The position numbers and the translations under genes were made by a program. From CAYVCG01 sp964449985 (GTDB lineage: Bacteria; Bacillota; Clostridia; Lachnospirales; WRAX01): a stretch of 28,987 bases of DNA. The stretch is taken from NCBI GenBank assembly GCA_964449985.1, contig CAYVCG010000024.1, positions 1-28,987 on the forward strand. Direction: 5' to 3'. A model generated the notes under the pieces. It was not told the origin of the DNA and did no database searches. It saw only the letters and a list, made by a program, of their open reading frames with translations. This document shows positions 15,042 through 23,405 of this stretch, one piece after another (within the stretch, counting starts at the first letter, position 1; each line of letters starts with the position of its first letter).

Positions 15042-15965
15042 TTAAAATAATAGTAATGAAATCAATGGTATCGTAATCAAGCATAACAGGGTGGTGATAA
15101 AAACAATTTGTGATGCCAAAAGCTCATTGGCATCATATTTGGCGGCAAAAATGGCTGTCAGTGCCGCCGCAGGCATACAAGCAAGGATTATTACTAGGTT
15201 TAAAATCGTCTGATTGCTGATGAACATGCGGAGCAAGAAGAAAAATGATATAGGAATTATTATGAGCCTAAAGGCAGTTATAACATACATCTTCCAGCCT
15301 TTAAAAACGGTATTCAGTTTGTTTTTAGCCAAAACAGCACCAATAATTATCATAGAAAGGGGTGTCGTCATATTTCCCAGCATCGAAAAAGCATTTAAAA
15401 CGGATGCCGGAACCTTGATGGAAAGGGCAAAAAAGGATAATCCCAAGAAGGTGGTAATAATGGGGATATTAAACACAATAGCCTTTAGATTCATCTTCTG
15501 AGCGGTTTTAGAGCTTTTAGAGATAAAAATAATCCCAAGAGTAAACACTAAAAAATTAAACGACATATTTGCTATGGAAGTATAGAAGGTAATTTCTTTT
15601 CCGAAGATAGCCTCAGAAACGGGGAAACCCATATACCCAACGTTAGGGAACATCAATGCAAAATACCATACCCCTCTTTCGCTAAAACCTGGCTTTAAAA
15701 GCTTAATGAGCAGAAAACCAATGGCCGCTCCGGAAAGATATATGATGGCTGATACAAACAAAACAATCAGGCTTTCCCCCATTATTTCGGTTGAAAACGG
15801 CTTTTGCATCGAAACAATAATCGTAGCAGGCAACGTTATGTTTACCAACAAATCCGATAAGCCTTTAGATAGCCTATCGTCTATCAGTTTAACCTTTTTT
15901 GCAATAAATCCCACTGCCATGCAAATAAACAATGTAACCAAGTTGTTAAATACAATCCAAAACAT
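15042..15965 (-). CDS. AEC-family (auxin efflux carrier-like) permease
   Basis: This secondary transporter of 307 residues has about ten hydrophobic segments arranged as two five-helix halves. The N-terminus 'ICMAVGFIAKKVKLID' and the 'NITLPATII' segment (about residues 42-50) are characteristic of the AEC family, with 'FPNVGYMGFPV' further on. Bacterial members export or import organic acids such as malate or malonate, but the substrate here cannot be assigned. GGAGG lies 6 bases before the ATG. It is a single gene, downstream of tRNA-Glu, whose terminator separates the two. Confidence 0.88.
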   Translation of the reverse strand: MFWIVFNNLVTLFICMAVGFIAKKVKLIDDRLSKGLSDLLVNITLPATIIVSMQKPFSTEIMGESLIVLFVSAIIYLSGAAIGFLLIKLLKPGFSERGVWYFALMFPNVGYMGFPVSEAIFGKEITFYTSIANMSFNFLVFTLGIIFISKSSKTAQKMNLKAIVFNIPIITTFLGLSFFALSIKVPASVLNAFSMLGNMTTPLSMIIIGAVLAKNKLNTVFKGWKMYVITAFRLIIIPISFFFLLRMFISNQTILNLVIILACMPAAALTAIFAAKYDANELLASQIVFITTLLCLITIPLISLLLF

Positions 15966-16004
15966 GCTAATCCTCCATAACTATATTACTATACTCTTCT
16001 CAAA

Positions 16005-16037
16005 TAAAAAACCTCACAAACGGCTAATTTGCAAGGT
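16005..16037 (-). terminator. Terminator of tRNA-Glu
   Basis: On the minus strand ACCTTGCAAA and TTTGTGAGGT pair over 10 bases with two G-U pairs around a 7-base loop, followed by six T. Confidence 0.75.
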
Positions 16038-16066
16038 CTTTTAATATGTAATATGGTGTTAACAAG

Positions 16067-16138
16067 TGACTCGTAGGGGAGTCGAACCCCTGTTTCAGCC
16101 GTGAGAGGGCCGTGTCTTGACCACTTGACCAACGAGCC
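16067..16138 (-). tRNA. tRNA-Glu (anticodon CTC)
   Basis: This 72-base cloverleaf has acceptor arm GGCTCGT pairing with ACGAGTC (one G-U), D arm containing TGGTCAAGTGGTCAAGA, and anticodon loop CTCTCAC with anticodon CTC. The T arm contains GGTTCGACTCC. The sequence matches bacterial tRNA-Glu closely. The 3' CCA is not encoded. A consensus promoter lies just upstream and a terminator downstream. Confidence 0.95.
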
Positions 16139-16166
16139 GTAAAATGAAATTTTATCAGATTTCATT

Positions 16167-16195
16167 ATTATACAATAAGCCTATAAAAAAATCAA
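16167..16195 (-). promoter_or_regulatory. Promoter of tRNA-Glu
   Basis: On the minus strand TTGATT (16195-16190) and a perfect TATAAT (16172-16167) are separated by 17 bases, about 29 bases before the mature tRNA. Confidence 0.8.
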
Positions 16196-16290
16196 GTCTA
16201 TTTTTTTAGGGTTTTAAAAGGTATAATCATGTAAGATTTATCTTATTTATATAAACTAAGAATTAGCAATAAAGATGGGAGTTATGTGAT

Positions 16291-16782
16291 TTGAGTAAAG
16301 TGTTTGAGTGGACAAGTGAAATTGATGGACAAGCCTATGATTTTTCATATAGAAGGGTTAAAGGCAAACATGAAATAACCGTTAATGGCAAGGCGACCAC
16401 TCTTAAATCAGGTTTTGTAAGTTTGGTTAATGGTTTTGACGAGGGATTTTATTTAGAAAACGGTAAGGAAGCTAGGCTTGTTTTATCCGGGAAAAACCCT
16501 GATGTTGCAGTTGATGGTGTATTTTTGCGGAGTGGAAAAAAATACATAAAGGCTCCGGGGTGGAGTGTGATTTTCGGCATACTTTGCTTATTAATTCCGA
16601 TTTCCACAGTAGGCGGAGTATTACCGGCGGCGATAGGCTTTGGAGGTGCATTTTTATGCATGGCTGTTTCAAAATCTCAGCTTCCTACAATAACTAGATT
16701 GCTTTTATGTATAGTTATCACTGGTGCAGCTTGGGTTTTAACATATAGCATAATTTTTGCTACGATTAGTGCAATTGCATAA
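16291..16782 (+). CDS. Hypothetical membrane protein
   Basis: This 163-residue protein belongs to no family I recognise. Residues 1-88 are soluble and beta-rich in appearance, with repeated short 'DG' and 'NG' turns ('VNGKATTLKSG', 'YLENGKEARLVLSG', 'VDGVFLRSGKKY'), perhaps a small beta-sandwich facing the cytoplasm. Two or three hydrophobic helices follow (about 91-110, 110-126 and 134-160). The start is TTG at 16291 with GGGAG 9 bases upstream. It is a single gene on the plus strand, convergent with pyc, with which it shares a hairpin. Confidence 0.7.
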   Translation: MSKVFEWTSEIDGQAYDFSYRRVKGKHEITVNGKATTLKSGFVSLVNGFDEGFYLENGKEARLVLSGKNPDVAVDGVFLRSGKKYIKAPGWSVIFGILCLLIPISTVGGVLPAAIGFGGAFLCMAVSKSQLPTITRLLLCIVITGAAWVLTYSIIFATISAIA

Positions 16783-16786
16783 AATC

Positions 16787-16831
16787 GGGGGATTTTTATA
16801 TGGAAATAGTTTTTCCTTATAAAAATCCCCC
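16787..16831. terminator. Hairpin between convergent genes
   Basis: GGGGGATTTTTATA (16787-16800) and its exact inverse (16818-16831) form a 14-pair stem with a 17-base loop. It lies between the membrane-protein gene and the end of pyc and probably terminates both, although neither side has a strong T tract after the stem. Confidence 0.65.
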
Positions 16832-16841
16832 TAAATTATTC

Positions 16842-19800
16842 TTATCTAAAAACAATCAAAAGCTCGTTCTGTTCTATCCTCTCGCCTTCAGCCACATAAA
16901 TCTTTTCAACAACGCACGTTTTGTTATGAACAATCGTTGCTTCCATTTTCATGGCCTCTATAGTCATCAAAGGTGTAGATGGCGTTATTTCGTCGCCCTC
17001 TTTAACAAGAATTTTGGCTACTGTTCCCGGGATAGGCGAGCCGATTTGGTTCGGGTCATTTTTATCTGCATAAATCTTGCGCTCCGCCTTCGTTTCCTGA
17101 TTTTTGTCCGGGATTTCCACCTTGCGCGTCATGCCGTTAACCTCAAACGTAACCACACGGTTGCCTTTTGCATTTATCTCGCTCATATCCGTAAACTTTA
17201 TAATAATATACTTGCCTTGCCCAAATTTTACAACGGTTTCTTCCCCTTTAGCAAGCCCATGGAAATAAATATGCGTGGGTAGAATGGAAACGTCGTTATA
17301 AAACTCAAAGTGCTTGCAGTATTCATCATAAACTGCCGGATACATGGCATAGCTCATAACGTTTTTCATGTTCATTTCGCGTTCATAGCCATATGTTTCT
17401 TTCAGGTATTTCAGCATACTTTCAAAGTCTGCTGGAGGCAGGTGTTCGCCCGCTCTGCCGGATATGGGTTTTTCGCCCTTTAATACAATATCGGAAAGCT
17501 CCTGAGGGAAACCTCCATCAGGTCTGCCCATTATACCCTTGAAATAATCAACAACAGAATCAGGATATGACAAATTCTTGCCGGCTTCCAAAATGTTGTC
17601 TTTATTAAGCCCGTTAGAGTTCATAAATATAGCAAGGTCTCCCACAACTTTTGAGGATGGAGTAACTTTCACTATATTCCCTAATAAATCGTTGGCTTCT
17701 TTATAGAGCTGTTTTATATGCTCAAATTCGTCGCCAGAGCCAAAATCCTTGACCTGAGCCAAAAGATTGGAATATTGGCCGCCGGGGATTTCGTATTTAT
17801 AAATCTCAGTATTAGGCGAATTCATCTCGCTTTCAAATGGCTTATACTGTTTACGCACATCCCCATAATAACGGCTTAGAACATTCATATCATCTGGATT
17901 TAAGCCGGTATCTCTTGATGTATTTCTAAGCGCCTCAACCACGGAGTTTAGGCAAGGTTGGCTTGTCAAACCGCTCATTGATGCTATTGCTGCGTCTGCA
18001 ATATCAAGCCCAGCCTGAGCTGCCATTAATATTGCAGCGACGCCGTTGCCTGTGGAATCGTGGGTATGAAGATTAATAGGCACGCTAAGCTCTGCCTTAA
18101 GCGCCTCAACAAGATTCTTTGCAGCATACGGCTTTAATAATCCTGCCATATCCTTTATTGTTATGATGTGAACGCCCATTTTCTCTAGCTCAATAGCTTT
18201 TTCCACATAATAGTCTGTTGTGTATTTCTTTTCGTCAGGGGAGAGTATGTCTCCTGTGTAGCATATAGCGCCCTCGACCATTTTGCCTGTTTGAAGAGCT
18301 TCATAAATGGGGAGTTTCATGTTTTCCAGCCAGTTTAAGCTGTCAAAAATTCTGAAAACGTCTATCCCGGCTTCGGCGGAACAGTGAATAAATTGTTTGA
18401 CCACATTATCAGGGTAGTTTTTATAACCCACCGCGTTTGAAGCCCGCAGAAGCATCTGTATCATAGTATTTGGCATAGATTGAGATAGCATTTCCAACCG
18501 TTTCCACGGTGATTCACGAAGGAAGCGGTATGCAACATCGAATGTCGCCCCGCCCCAAGCTTCTACGGAAAAGGCGTTTGCTAAAACTTGATTTGTATAC
18601 GGGGCTATGGAAACCATATCGGTAGTACGCATCCTTGTGGCAAACAGGGATTGGTGAGCATCGCGCATTGTTGTGTCTGTTATGTATAGCTGATCATCTT
18701 TAAGAATTTTGTCCGCAAGGCCTTTTGGCCCTAATTGCTTAAATAAATCCTTTATGCCGCATACGGTTTTCGTTTTATCTGCCTTAGGGGCTTTGAAAGC
18801 TGTGGACGGTTTCTTTTCGCCAAAGCTGTCATTAACAATTTTGTTTCCAATAAAATCCAATATTTTTGTTGCTCTGTCTTGACTGGTGGTAAATGCGAAA
18901 AGCTCTGGCGTTTCATCGATAAATGACGTCGTTGCCTTGCCATCTTTGAATGTATCATTGTTTAAAACGTTAATAAGGAATGGAATATTTGTTTTAACCC
19001 CGCGCACGCGCATTTCATTAAGCAATCTGGAAAGCCTGCGCACACTTCCGTCAAAGCTTCTGTCATGAGAGATAGCTTTAACAAGAAGGCTGTCATAATA
19101 CGGCGAAATTTCCGCCCCGGTAAATGCCGAACCGCCGTCAAGACGAATGCCAAAGCCAGAGCCGGAACGGTATACGCTAAGTGTTCCTGTATCGGGAACA
19201 AAACCAAGCGCTGGATTTTCGGTGGTAACACGGCATTGGATGGAATATCCGTTGGATCTTATGCTTTCTTGACTGGGGACATTTATTTCCGGGGAATCTA
19301 AAGCATAACCTTGAGCGATAAGCACCTGGCAATGCACAATATCAATACCCGTGATCATTTCTGTTACGGTATGCTCGACCTGTATTCTGGGGTTCATTTC
19401 GATAAAATAATAGTTTTCGTCTGCATCAACAAGAAATTCTATCGTTCCTGCGTTTACATAATTAACCTTTTTGGCTAGTTTAACGGCGTCTGCGAACATT
19501 TTCCTCCGGGTTTCATCAGAAAGAGAAAACGCCGGGGCATATTCCACAACCTTTTGATGGCGGCGCTGTACAGAGCAGTCTCTATCAAAAAGGTGGATAA
19601 TGTTTCCATATTTGTCCCCAATTATTTGCACCTCGACGTGTTTTGGGCTTTTAATGTATTTTTCAATGAATATTTCGTCGCTGCCGAAAGCTTTTCGCGA
19701 TTCCTCGCAGGCTTCATAATATGCCTGCTTCATTTCCGCTTCGTTAGTTACTATGCGCATACCTCGGCCGCCGCCGCCATTGCTTGCCTTTAGCATAACA

Positions 19801-20285
19801 GGCCAGCCCACATTCCTAGCCACGCCTAAAGCTTCTTCATAACTGGTAAGAGGATAGTCCGATCCTAGGATGACAGGGACATCGCATTGTATAGCGATTT
19901 TTTTTGATGATATTTTGTCGCCCATTTTTAGCATTGTTTCTTTTGTGGGGCCAATAAATGCGATGCCATTTTTGTTGCAGGCATCAACAAAATTCGGGTT
20001 TTCAGACAAAAATCCATAGCCGGGATGAATGGCATCTATACCTTTGGCCTTAGCGATGCGTATTATCCAATCAATATCAAGATAAGCGTCTATCGGTCCT
20101 TTGTTAATGTCCAGAAGGTAAGATTCGTCCGCTTTTGTACGAAACAGGGAGTATTTGTCTTCTTTGGAAAAGATACCAACGTTTGATATGCCGAGTTCTG
20201 AAAGGGCTCTATAAACCCTTATAGCGATTTCTCCGCGGTTGGCCACCAAAACGCGTTTGAATTTGGTGATGTTGGCTGAATCCAT
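16842..20285 (-). CDS. pyc: Pyruvate carboxylase
   Basis: This biotin enzyme makes oxaloacetate from pyruvate, bicarbonate and ATP, feeding the citrate-cycle acids, aspartate-family amino acids and gluconeogenesis. The 1147-residue chain has all domains in one polypeptide. The biotin carboxylase starts at 'VLVANRGEIAIR' and has the glycine-rich 'KASNGGGGRGMR'. The carboxyltransferase starts at 'ITDTTMRDAHQS' (about residue 540) and includes 'LHTHDSTGNG'. A C-terminal biotin carrier has 'IEAMKMEA' with the biotinylated Lys at about residue 1113. The start chosen is ATG 20285 with AGGAGTG upstream; an in-frame GTG at 20294 lies within that ribosome site. It has its own promoter (20323-20351) and is bounded upstream by the terminator of the histidine kinase gene. 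Confidence 0.97.
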   Translation of the reverse strand: MDSANITKFKRVLVANRGEIAIRVYRALSELGISNVGIFSKEDKYSLFRTKADESYLLDINKGPIDAYLDIDWIIRIAKAKGIDAIHPGYGFLSENPNFVDACNKNGIAFIGPTKETMLKMGDKISSKKIAIQCDVPVILGSDYPLTSYEEALGVARNVGWPVMLKASNGGGGRGMRIVTNEAEMKQAYYEACEESRKAFGSDEIFIEKYIKSPKHVEVQIIGDKYGNIIHLFDRDCSVQRRHQKVVEYAPAFSLSDETRRKMFADAVKLAKKVNYVNAGTIEFLVDADENYYFIEMNPRIQVEHTVTEMITGIDIVHCQVLIAQGYALDSPEINVPSQESIRSNGYSIQCRVTTENPALGFVPDTGTLSVYRSGSGFGIRLDGGSAFTGAEISPYYDSLLVKAISHDRSFDGSVRRLSRLLNEMRVRGVKTNIPFLINVLNNDTFKDGKATTSFIDETPELFAFTTSQDRATKILDFIGNKIVNDSFGEKKPSTAFKAPKADKTKTVCGIKDLFKQLGPKGLADKILKDDQLYITDTTMRDAHQSLFATRMRTTDMVSIAPYTNQVLANAFSVEAWGGATFDVAYRFLRESPWKRLEMLSQSMPNTMIQMLLRASNAVGYKNYPDNVVKQFIHCSAEAGIDVFRIFDSLNWLENMKLPIYEALQTGKMVEGAICYTGDILSPDEKKYTTDYYVEKAIELEKMGVHIITIKDMAGLLKPYAAKNLVEALKAELSVPINLHTHDSTGNGVAAILMAAQAGLDIADAAIASMSGLTSQPCLNSVVEALRNTSRDTGLNPDDMNVLSRYYGDVRKQYKPFESEMNSPNTEIYKYEIPGGQYSNLLAQVKDFGSGDEFEHIKQLYKEANDLLGNIVKVTPSSKVVGDLAIFMNSNGLNKDNILEAGKNLSYPDSVVDYFKGIMGRPDGGFPQELSDIVLKGEKPISGRAGEHLPPADFESMLKYLKETYGYEREMNMKNVMSYAMYPAVYDEYCKHFEFYNDVSILPTHIYFHGLAKGEETVVKFGQGKYIIIKFTDMSEINAKGNRVVTFEVNGMTRKVEIPDKNQETKAERKIYADKNDPNQIGSPIPGTVAKILVKEGDEITPSTPLMTIEAMKMEATIVHNKTCVVEKIYVAEGERIEQNELLIVFR

Positions 20286-20322
20286 GCGTATCACTCCTAT
20301 CTGTCTATCAAATTATTGTAAT

Positions 20323-20351
20323 ATTGTAACATGAAAGATACGAGCAAACAA
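20323..20351 (-). promoter_or_regulatory. Likely promoter of pyc
   Basis: On the minus strand TTGTTT (20351-20346) and TACAAT (20328-20323) are separated by 17 bases, 37 bases before the pyc start. Confidence 0.6.
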
Positions 20352-20374
20352 CATTTTTTTACAAAAATTAGCAT

Positions 20375-20399
20375 TAAAAAAGCCGCCCAATGGGCGGCT
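20375..20399 (-). terminator. Rho-independent terminator of the leuA / histidine kinase unit
   Basis: On the minus strand AGCCGCCCATTGGGCGGCT forms a tight GC-rich hairpin followed by six T. It lies 9 bases after the stop codon of the histidine kinase gene. Confidence 0.92.
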
Positions 20400-20407
20400 A
20401 GCAAGCT

Positions 20408-21241
20408 TTAATCAAGCCTAATTGAATCAATCTTAATGCTTCCACGATCGGAAAGCTCTATTTGCAGTATGTTGTTATCGGTATCATAGTGCTGAAATAC
20501 GTTGTCAATATCGTTATCCAAGACGAAAACAGGCAACTCGACATGCATAACAGTCCCGGGGCCGTCTGGGTTTTGTTTGGCAGAAATACTGCCATCCAAT
20601 ATATCAAGCAATTCTTTAACAACACTCAGCCCGACACCAGTTCCGTTTTCATTATACATATTGCTTGTTGTTTCGTAGCGGTTAAATACAAGCTCCAGCA
20701 TATCAGATTGTATACCGCAGCCTTGATCAATAACATCAATCGTTATAACAAAATCGGAAATATGCATGTTAACGTTAATAACCGACTCGCATGGCGCGAA
20801 CTTTATTGCGTTGGAGAGCAGATTAAGCAGTATTCTTTCAAATATATCCTTGTCAACAGCCATAATCTTTTCTTCTTCATTTGTATCAAAAATAATGGCT
20901 ATGTTTTTTCTTGCCGCGAGAGGCGTTATAGAGTTGGTTACAGATTCTGCAAGAAAAACTATATTATAATTAATATATCTTGGAGAGAAATAACCTCCCG
21001 ATATTTTTGTAAGATCTGTAATGTTATTTATTTGCTCCAAGACCTTATCACAATTTTTCTTTATTTTTAATAGCTGTTCGCGAATTGGTGACGGCAAGTT
21101 GTTTTCCGCTTCCAAGGACTGCAATATAGATAATATGACCGACATAGGTGTTTTCATGTCGTGTACAACACCCTCAAAATATTTGAGCAATAAAGAAATT
21201 TTGTCGTTCTTACTATCTATTTCGTTAAACCGAATTAACAT
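20408..21241 (-). CDS. Orphan cytoplasmic sensor histidine kinase
   Basis: This 277-residue kinase consists of little more than its catalytic core. The phospho-acceptor is His27 in 'FEGVVHDMKTPMS', which is followed by a two-helix dimerisation segment to about residue 80. The ATP-binding domain has the N box 'LLNLLSNAIKFAP' (about 138-150), G1 'DQGCGI' (172-177) and G2 'GTGVGLSVV' (200-208). No membrane helix and no PAS, GAF or HAMP domain precede the His, and no response regulator lies next to it. About 40 extra residues follow the catalytic domain. GGGGG lies 7 bases before the ATG. The gene follows leuA by 42 bases without a visible terminator, so it may be read through from the leuA transcript. 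Its signal and partner are unknown. Confidence 0.85.
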   Translation of the reverse strand: MLIRFNEIDSKNDKISLLLKYFEGVVHDMKTPMSVILSILQSLEAENNLPSPIREQLLKIKKNCDKVLEQINNITDLTKISGGYFSPRYINYNIVFLAESVTNSITPLAARKNIAIIFDTNEEEKIMAVDKDIFERILLNLLSNAIKFAPCESVINVNMHISDFVITIDVIDQGCGIQSDMLELVFNRYETTSNMYNENGTGVGLSVVKELLDILDGSISAKQNPDGPGTVMHVELPVFVLDNDIDNVFQHYDTDNNILQIELSDRGSIKIDSIRLD

Positions 21242-21283
21242 ACAATTTCCCCCAACGCAGAGTACATAATAATATCAATACTA

Positions 21284-22927
21284 TTATATCATCTTATTGA
21301 CTGCGCTGACAATAGCTTTTAATGAGGATTTGCTAATATTGCTGCTGATTCCTGCTCCAAAAAAGCTGTTGTTGTCGGAATCTGAGATTTGGACGTATGT
21401 TATAGCCCTGGATTTTGAACCATAATCAAGAGAATGCTCGTTATACTGTATAACTTCAAACTGAATGCCTGTATGTTTAGACAAAGCATTGCAGAAAGCA
21501 TCAATAATACCGTTGCCCTCACCGGAAATCCTAACGTCGTTGCCATTATGCTTTATTAATGACGAAACCTTGCTTGTTCCGTTTGTATCCTCAGAATAGC
21601 TAATTAATTCGATAGGCGTGGAGATATTAACATATTCATTTACGAACAGGTCATGCAGTTCCTTAGGCAAGAGCTCTTTGTTTTGCCTGTCAGACTCTTT
21701 TGTTGCCAAAGCGCCGATGCTAGGCTGCATAGCCTTGGGTATATGGAAGCCATAATTTGCTTCCAGAATATATGATGCACCACCTTTGCCGGATTGGCTG
21801 TTAAATCTTATTATTGCGTCATAATTTCTGCCCACGTCTGTTGGATCTATTGGCAAATATGGAACCTCCCAGCGGTCCGGATGCTCCGGCATTTTTGCCA
21901 TGCCTTTATTAATCGCATCCTGATGAGAGCCGGAAAATGCAGTATAAACCAAGTATCCTGCATATGGATGCCTTGGGTGGACCGGCATAGCCGTGTAACT
22001 TTCATAAATATCGGTGATTTTATCGATATTTGAGAAATCAAGAATCGGATCAATGCCTTGGGAATAAAGATTCATGGCGATTGTAAGTATGTCGGCGTTT
22101 CCTGTTCTTTCGCCGTTTCCGAATAATGTTCCCTCAACCCTGTCTGCCCCTGCCATAACAGCCAGCTCTGAAGCAGCGACTGCTGTTCCCCTATCGTTAT
22201 GGGCATGAAGGCTGATAATCACGTTTTCACGATATTTAATATGGTCGATAACGTATTCTATCTGGTCTGCATAAACGTTTGGCGTTGCCATTTCCACTGT
22301 TGATGGCAGGTTAAGAATAACTTTGTTATTCTCTGATGGTTGCAGAACGTCTAACACCGCATTTGAAACCTCAACAGCATAGTCCATCTCTGTTCCTGTA
22401 AAACTTTCTGGAGAGTATTCAAACAGGAAGCGTTCCTTGCCATATTTTTCTGCAAGTTCGATAAGTGTTTTTGCTCCGGATACTGCTATTTCCTTTATTT
22501 CTTCTTTGTTCTTGCCGAAAACAACCTCTCTTTGAAGGGTCGAGGTAGAGTTATACAGATGCACAATAGCTTTTTTAACGCCGTTAAGAGATTCAAAGGT
22601 TCTTTCGATTATATGGCGGCGAGATTGAGTCAAGACCTGAATTGTAACATCGTCTGGTATCAGATTATCTTCTATAAGCCTGCGAGCAAATTCAAACTCC
22701 GTATCGGATGCTGCGGGAAAGCCTACTTCTATCTCTTTAAAGCCCATTTTGACAAGGAATTTAAAAAACTCAAGCTTTTGCTGCAAAGTCATGGGCGTTT
22801 CTATTGATTGATTGCCATCTCTCAAATCTACACTACACCAAATCGGCGCTTTTGTAATAACGTTATTCGGCCATCTTCTGTCCGGTTTATTAATCGGGGG
22901 GAATGGTCTGTATTTTGTATGTTTCAT
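21284..22927 (-). CDS. leuA: 2-isopropylmalate synthase (long LeuA form)
   Basis: This enzyme condenses acetyl-CoA with 2-oxoisovalerate, the committed step of leucine synthesis. The 547-residue protein belongs to the longer bacterial-fungal type, which starts with 'KYRPFPPINKPDRRWPN'. It has the metal and substrate site 'WCSVDLRDGNQS', the 'SLHAHNDRGTAVA' stretch with the metal-binding His pair, and 'GTLFGNGERTGN'. A C-terminal regulatory LeuA dimer domain, the part that binds leucine in the family, runs from about residue 420. The start chosen is ATG 22927, with AGGAGG 7 bases upstream; an in-frame upstream extension overlaps the T-box terminator region and is not coding. Expression is controlled by the T-box leader. 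No other leu genes lie nearby; the next gene downstream is the orphan kinase. Confidence 0.95.
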   Translation of the reverse strand: MKHTKYRPFPPINKPDRRWPNNVITKAPIWCSVDLRDGNQSIETPMTLQQKLEFFKFLVKMGFKEIEVGFPAASDTEFEFARRLIEDNLIPDDVTIQVLTQSRRHIIERTFESLNGVKKAIVHLYNSTSTLQREVVFGKNKEEIKEIAVSGAKTLIELAEKYGKERFLFEYSPESFTGTEMDYAVEVSNAVLDVLQPSENNKVILNLPSTVEMATPNVYADQIEYVIDHIKYRENVIISLHAHNDRGTAVAASELAVMAGADRVEGTLFGNGERTGNADILTIAMNLYSQGIDPILDFSNIDKITDIYESYTAMPVHPRHPYAGYLVYTAFSGSHQDAINKGMAKMPEHPDRWEVPYLPIDPTDVGRNYDAIIRFNSQSGKGGASYILEANYGFHIPKAMQPSIGALATKESDRQNKELLPKELHDLFVNEYVNISTPIELISYSEDTNGTSKVSSLIKHNGNDVRISGEGNGIIDAFCNALSKHTGIQFEVIQYNEHSLDYGSKSRAITYVQISDSDNNSFFGAGISSNISKSSLKAIVSAVNKMI

Positions 22928-23008
22928 AATAAATCCTCCTCTTTTTTTAATTGCTTTGGGTCTACTTCCCGCTGCTATTCGGTGGGAAGTTATACTTTTA
23001 CGAATAAT

Positions 23009-23047
23009 AAAAAAGCCCTTCATCTCTAACAAAAGAGACGAAAGGCT
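23009..23047 (-). terminator. T-box-controlled terminator before leuA
   Basis: On the minus strand AGCCTTTCGTCTCT and AGAGATGAAGGGCT pair over 14 bases with two G-U pairs around a 6-base loop, followed by six T. The T-box sequence is directly upstream. A further hairpin, ACTTCCC with GGGAAGT (22990-22964), lies between this terminator and the leuA ribosome site. Confidence 0.9.
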
Positions 23048-23310
23048 ATGCTTTCCGCGATACCACTCTAATTCATCCTAATAAAAGGATACGCTCAATA
23101 AGCACGGGGATGAACAAAATCAAACCGATGCTCTTCCGCAATAACGGGCGGCCGCCGGATTCACCTACTGGCAAGATTTTTGCAAAGCAATCAAATCTTT
23201 ATTTCAGCAATCCACTCCGAGGCGAGTTCAGCTTTTTTATGATGCCACCTCACACCAACCGGCGGCTCTCTGAAAACAATCAAAAACCTAATATTCCTCT
23301 TCAACGTGTT
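23009..23310 (-). promoter_or_regulatory. Leucine T-box riboswitch
   Basis: This 5' leader senses uncharged tRNA-Leu and lets transcription into leuA continue when leucine is short. The T-box signature AGAGTGGTATCGCGG lies at 23069-23055, followed by the terminator. Upstream, Stem I shows the conserved stretches CAGAGAG, GGTTGGTGTGAGG and, after the specifier, GGAGTGGA. The specifier codon is CTC (23226-23224, within GAACTCGCC), a Leu codon, which fits the leuA gene it controls. Confidence 0.92.
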
Positions 23311-23330
23311 AAAATTATTCGAATATAAAT

Positions 23331-23359
23331 AACTTATCATACAAACAACAAAAAGTCAA
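23331..23359 (-). promoter_or_regulatory. Possible promoter of the T-box leader
   Basis: On the minus strand TTGACT (23359-23354) is followed after 17 bases by TAAGTT (23336-23331). The -35 is good, the -10 poor. Transcription would start about 20 bases before Stem I. Confidence 0.4.
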
Positions 23360-23372
23360 GTAGCACAATTTA

Positions 23373-23395
23373 CTATTTTTATATTAGAAAAATAG
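23373..23395 (-). terminator. Weak hairpin after the asparagine-synthetase-like gene
   Basis: CTATTTTT and AAAAATAG form an 8-pair AT-only stem with a 7-base loop, 11 bases after the stop codon. There is no T tract after it, so termination is uncertain. Confidence 0.35.
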
Positions 23396-23405
23396 CTGAT
23401 TGTTA

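Noticed and set aside
22928..23032. N-terminal extension of leuA to position 23032
   Set aside because: It would start inside the T-box terminator; the family N-terminus and a perfect ribosome site support ATG 22927.
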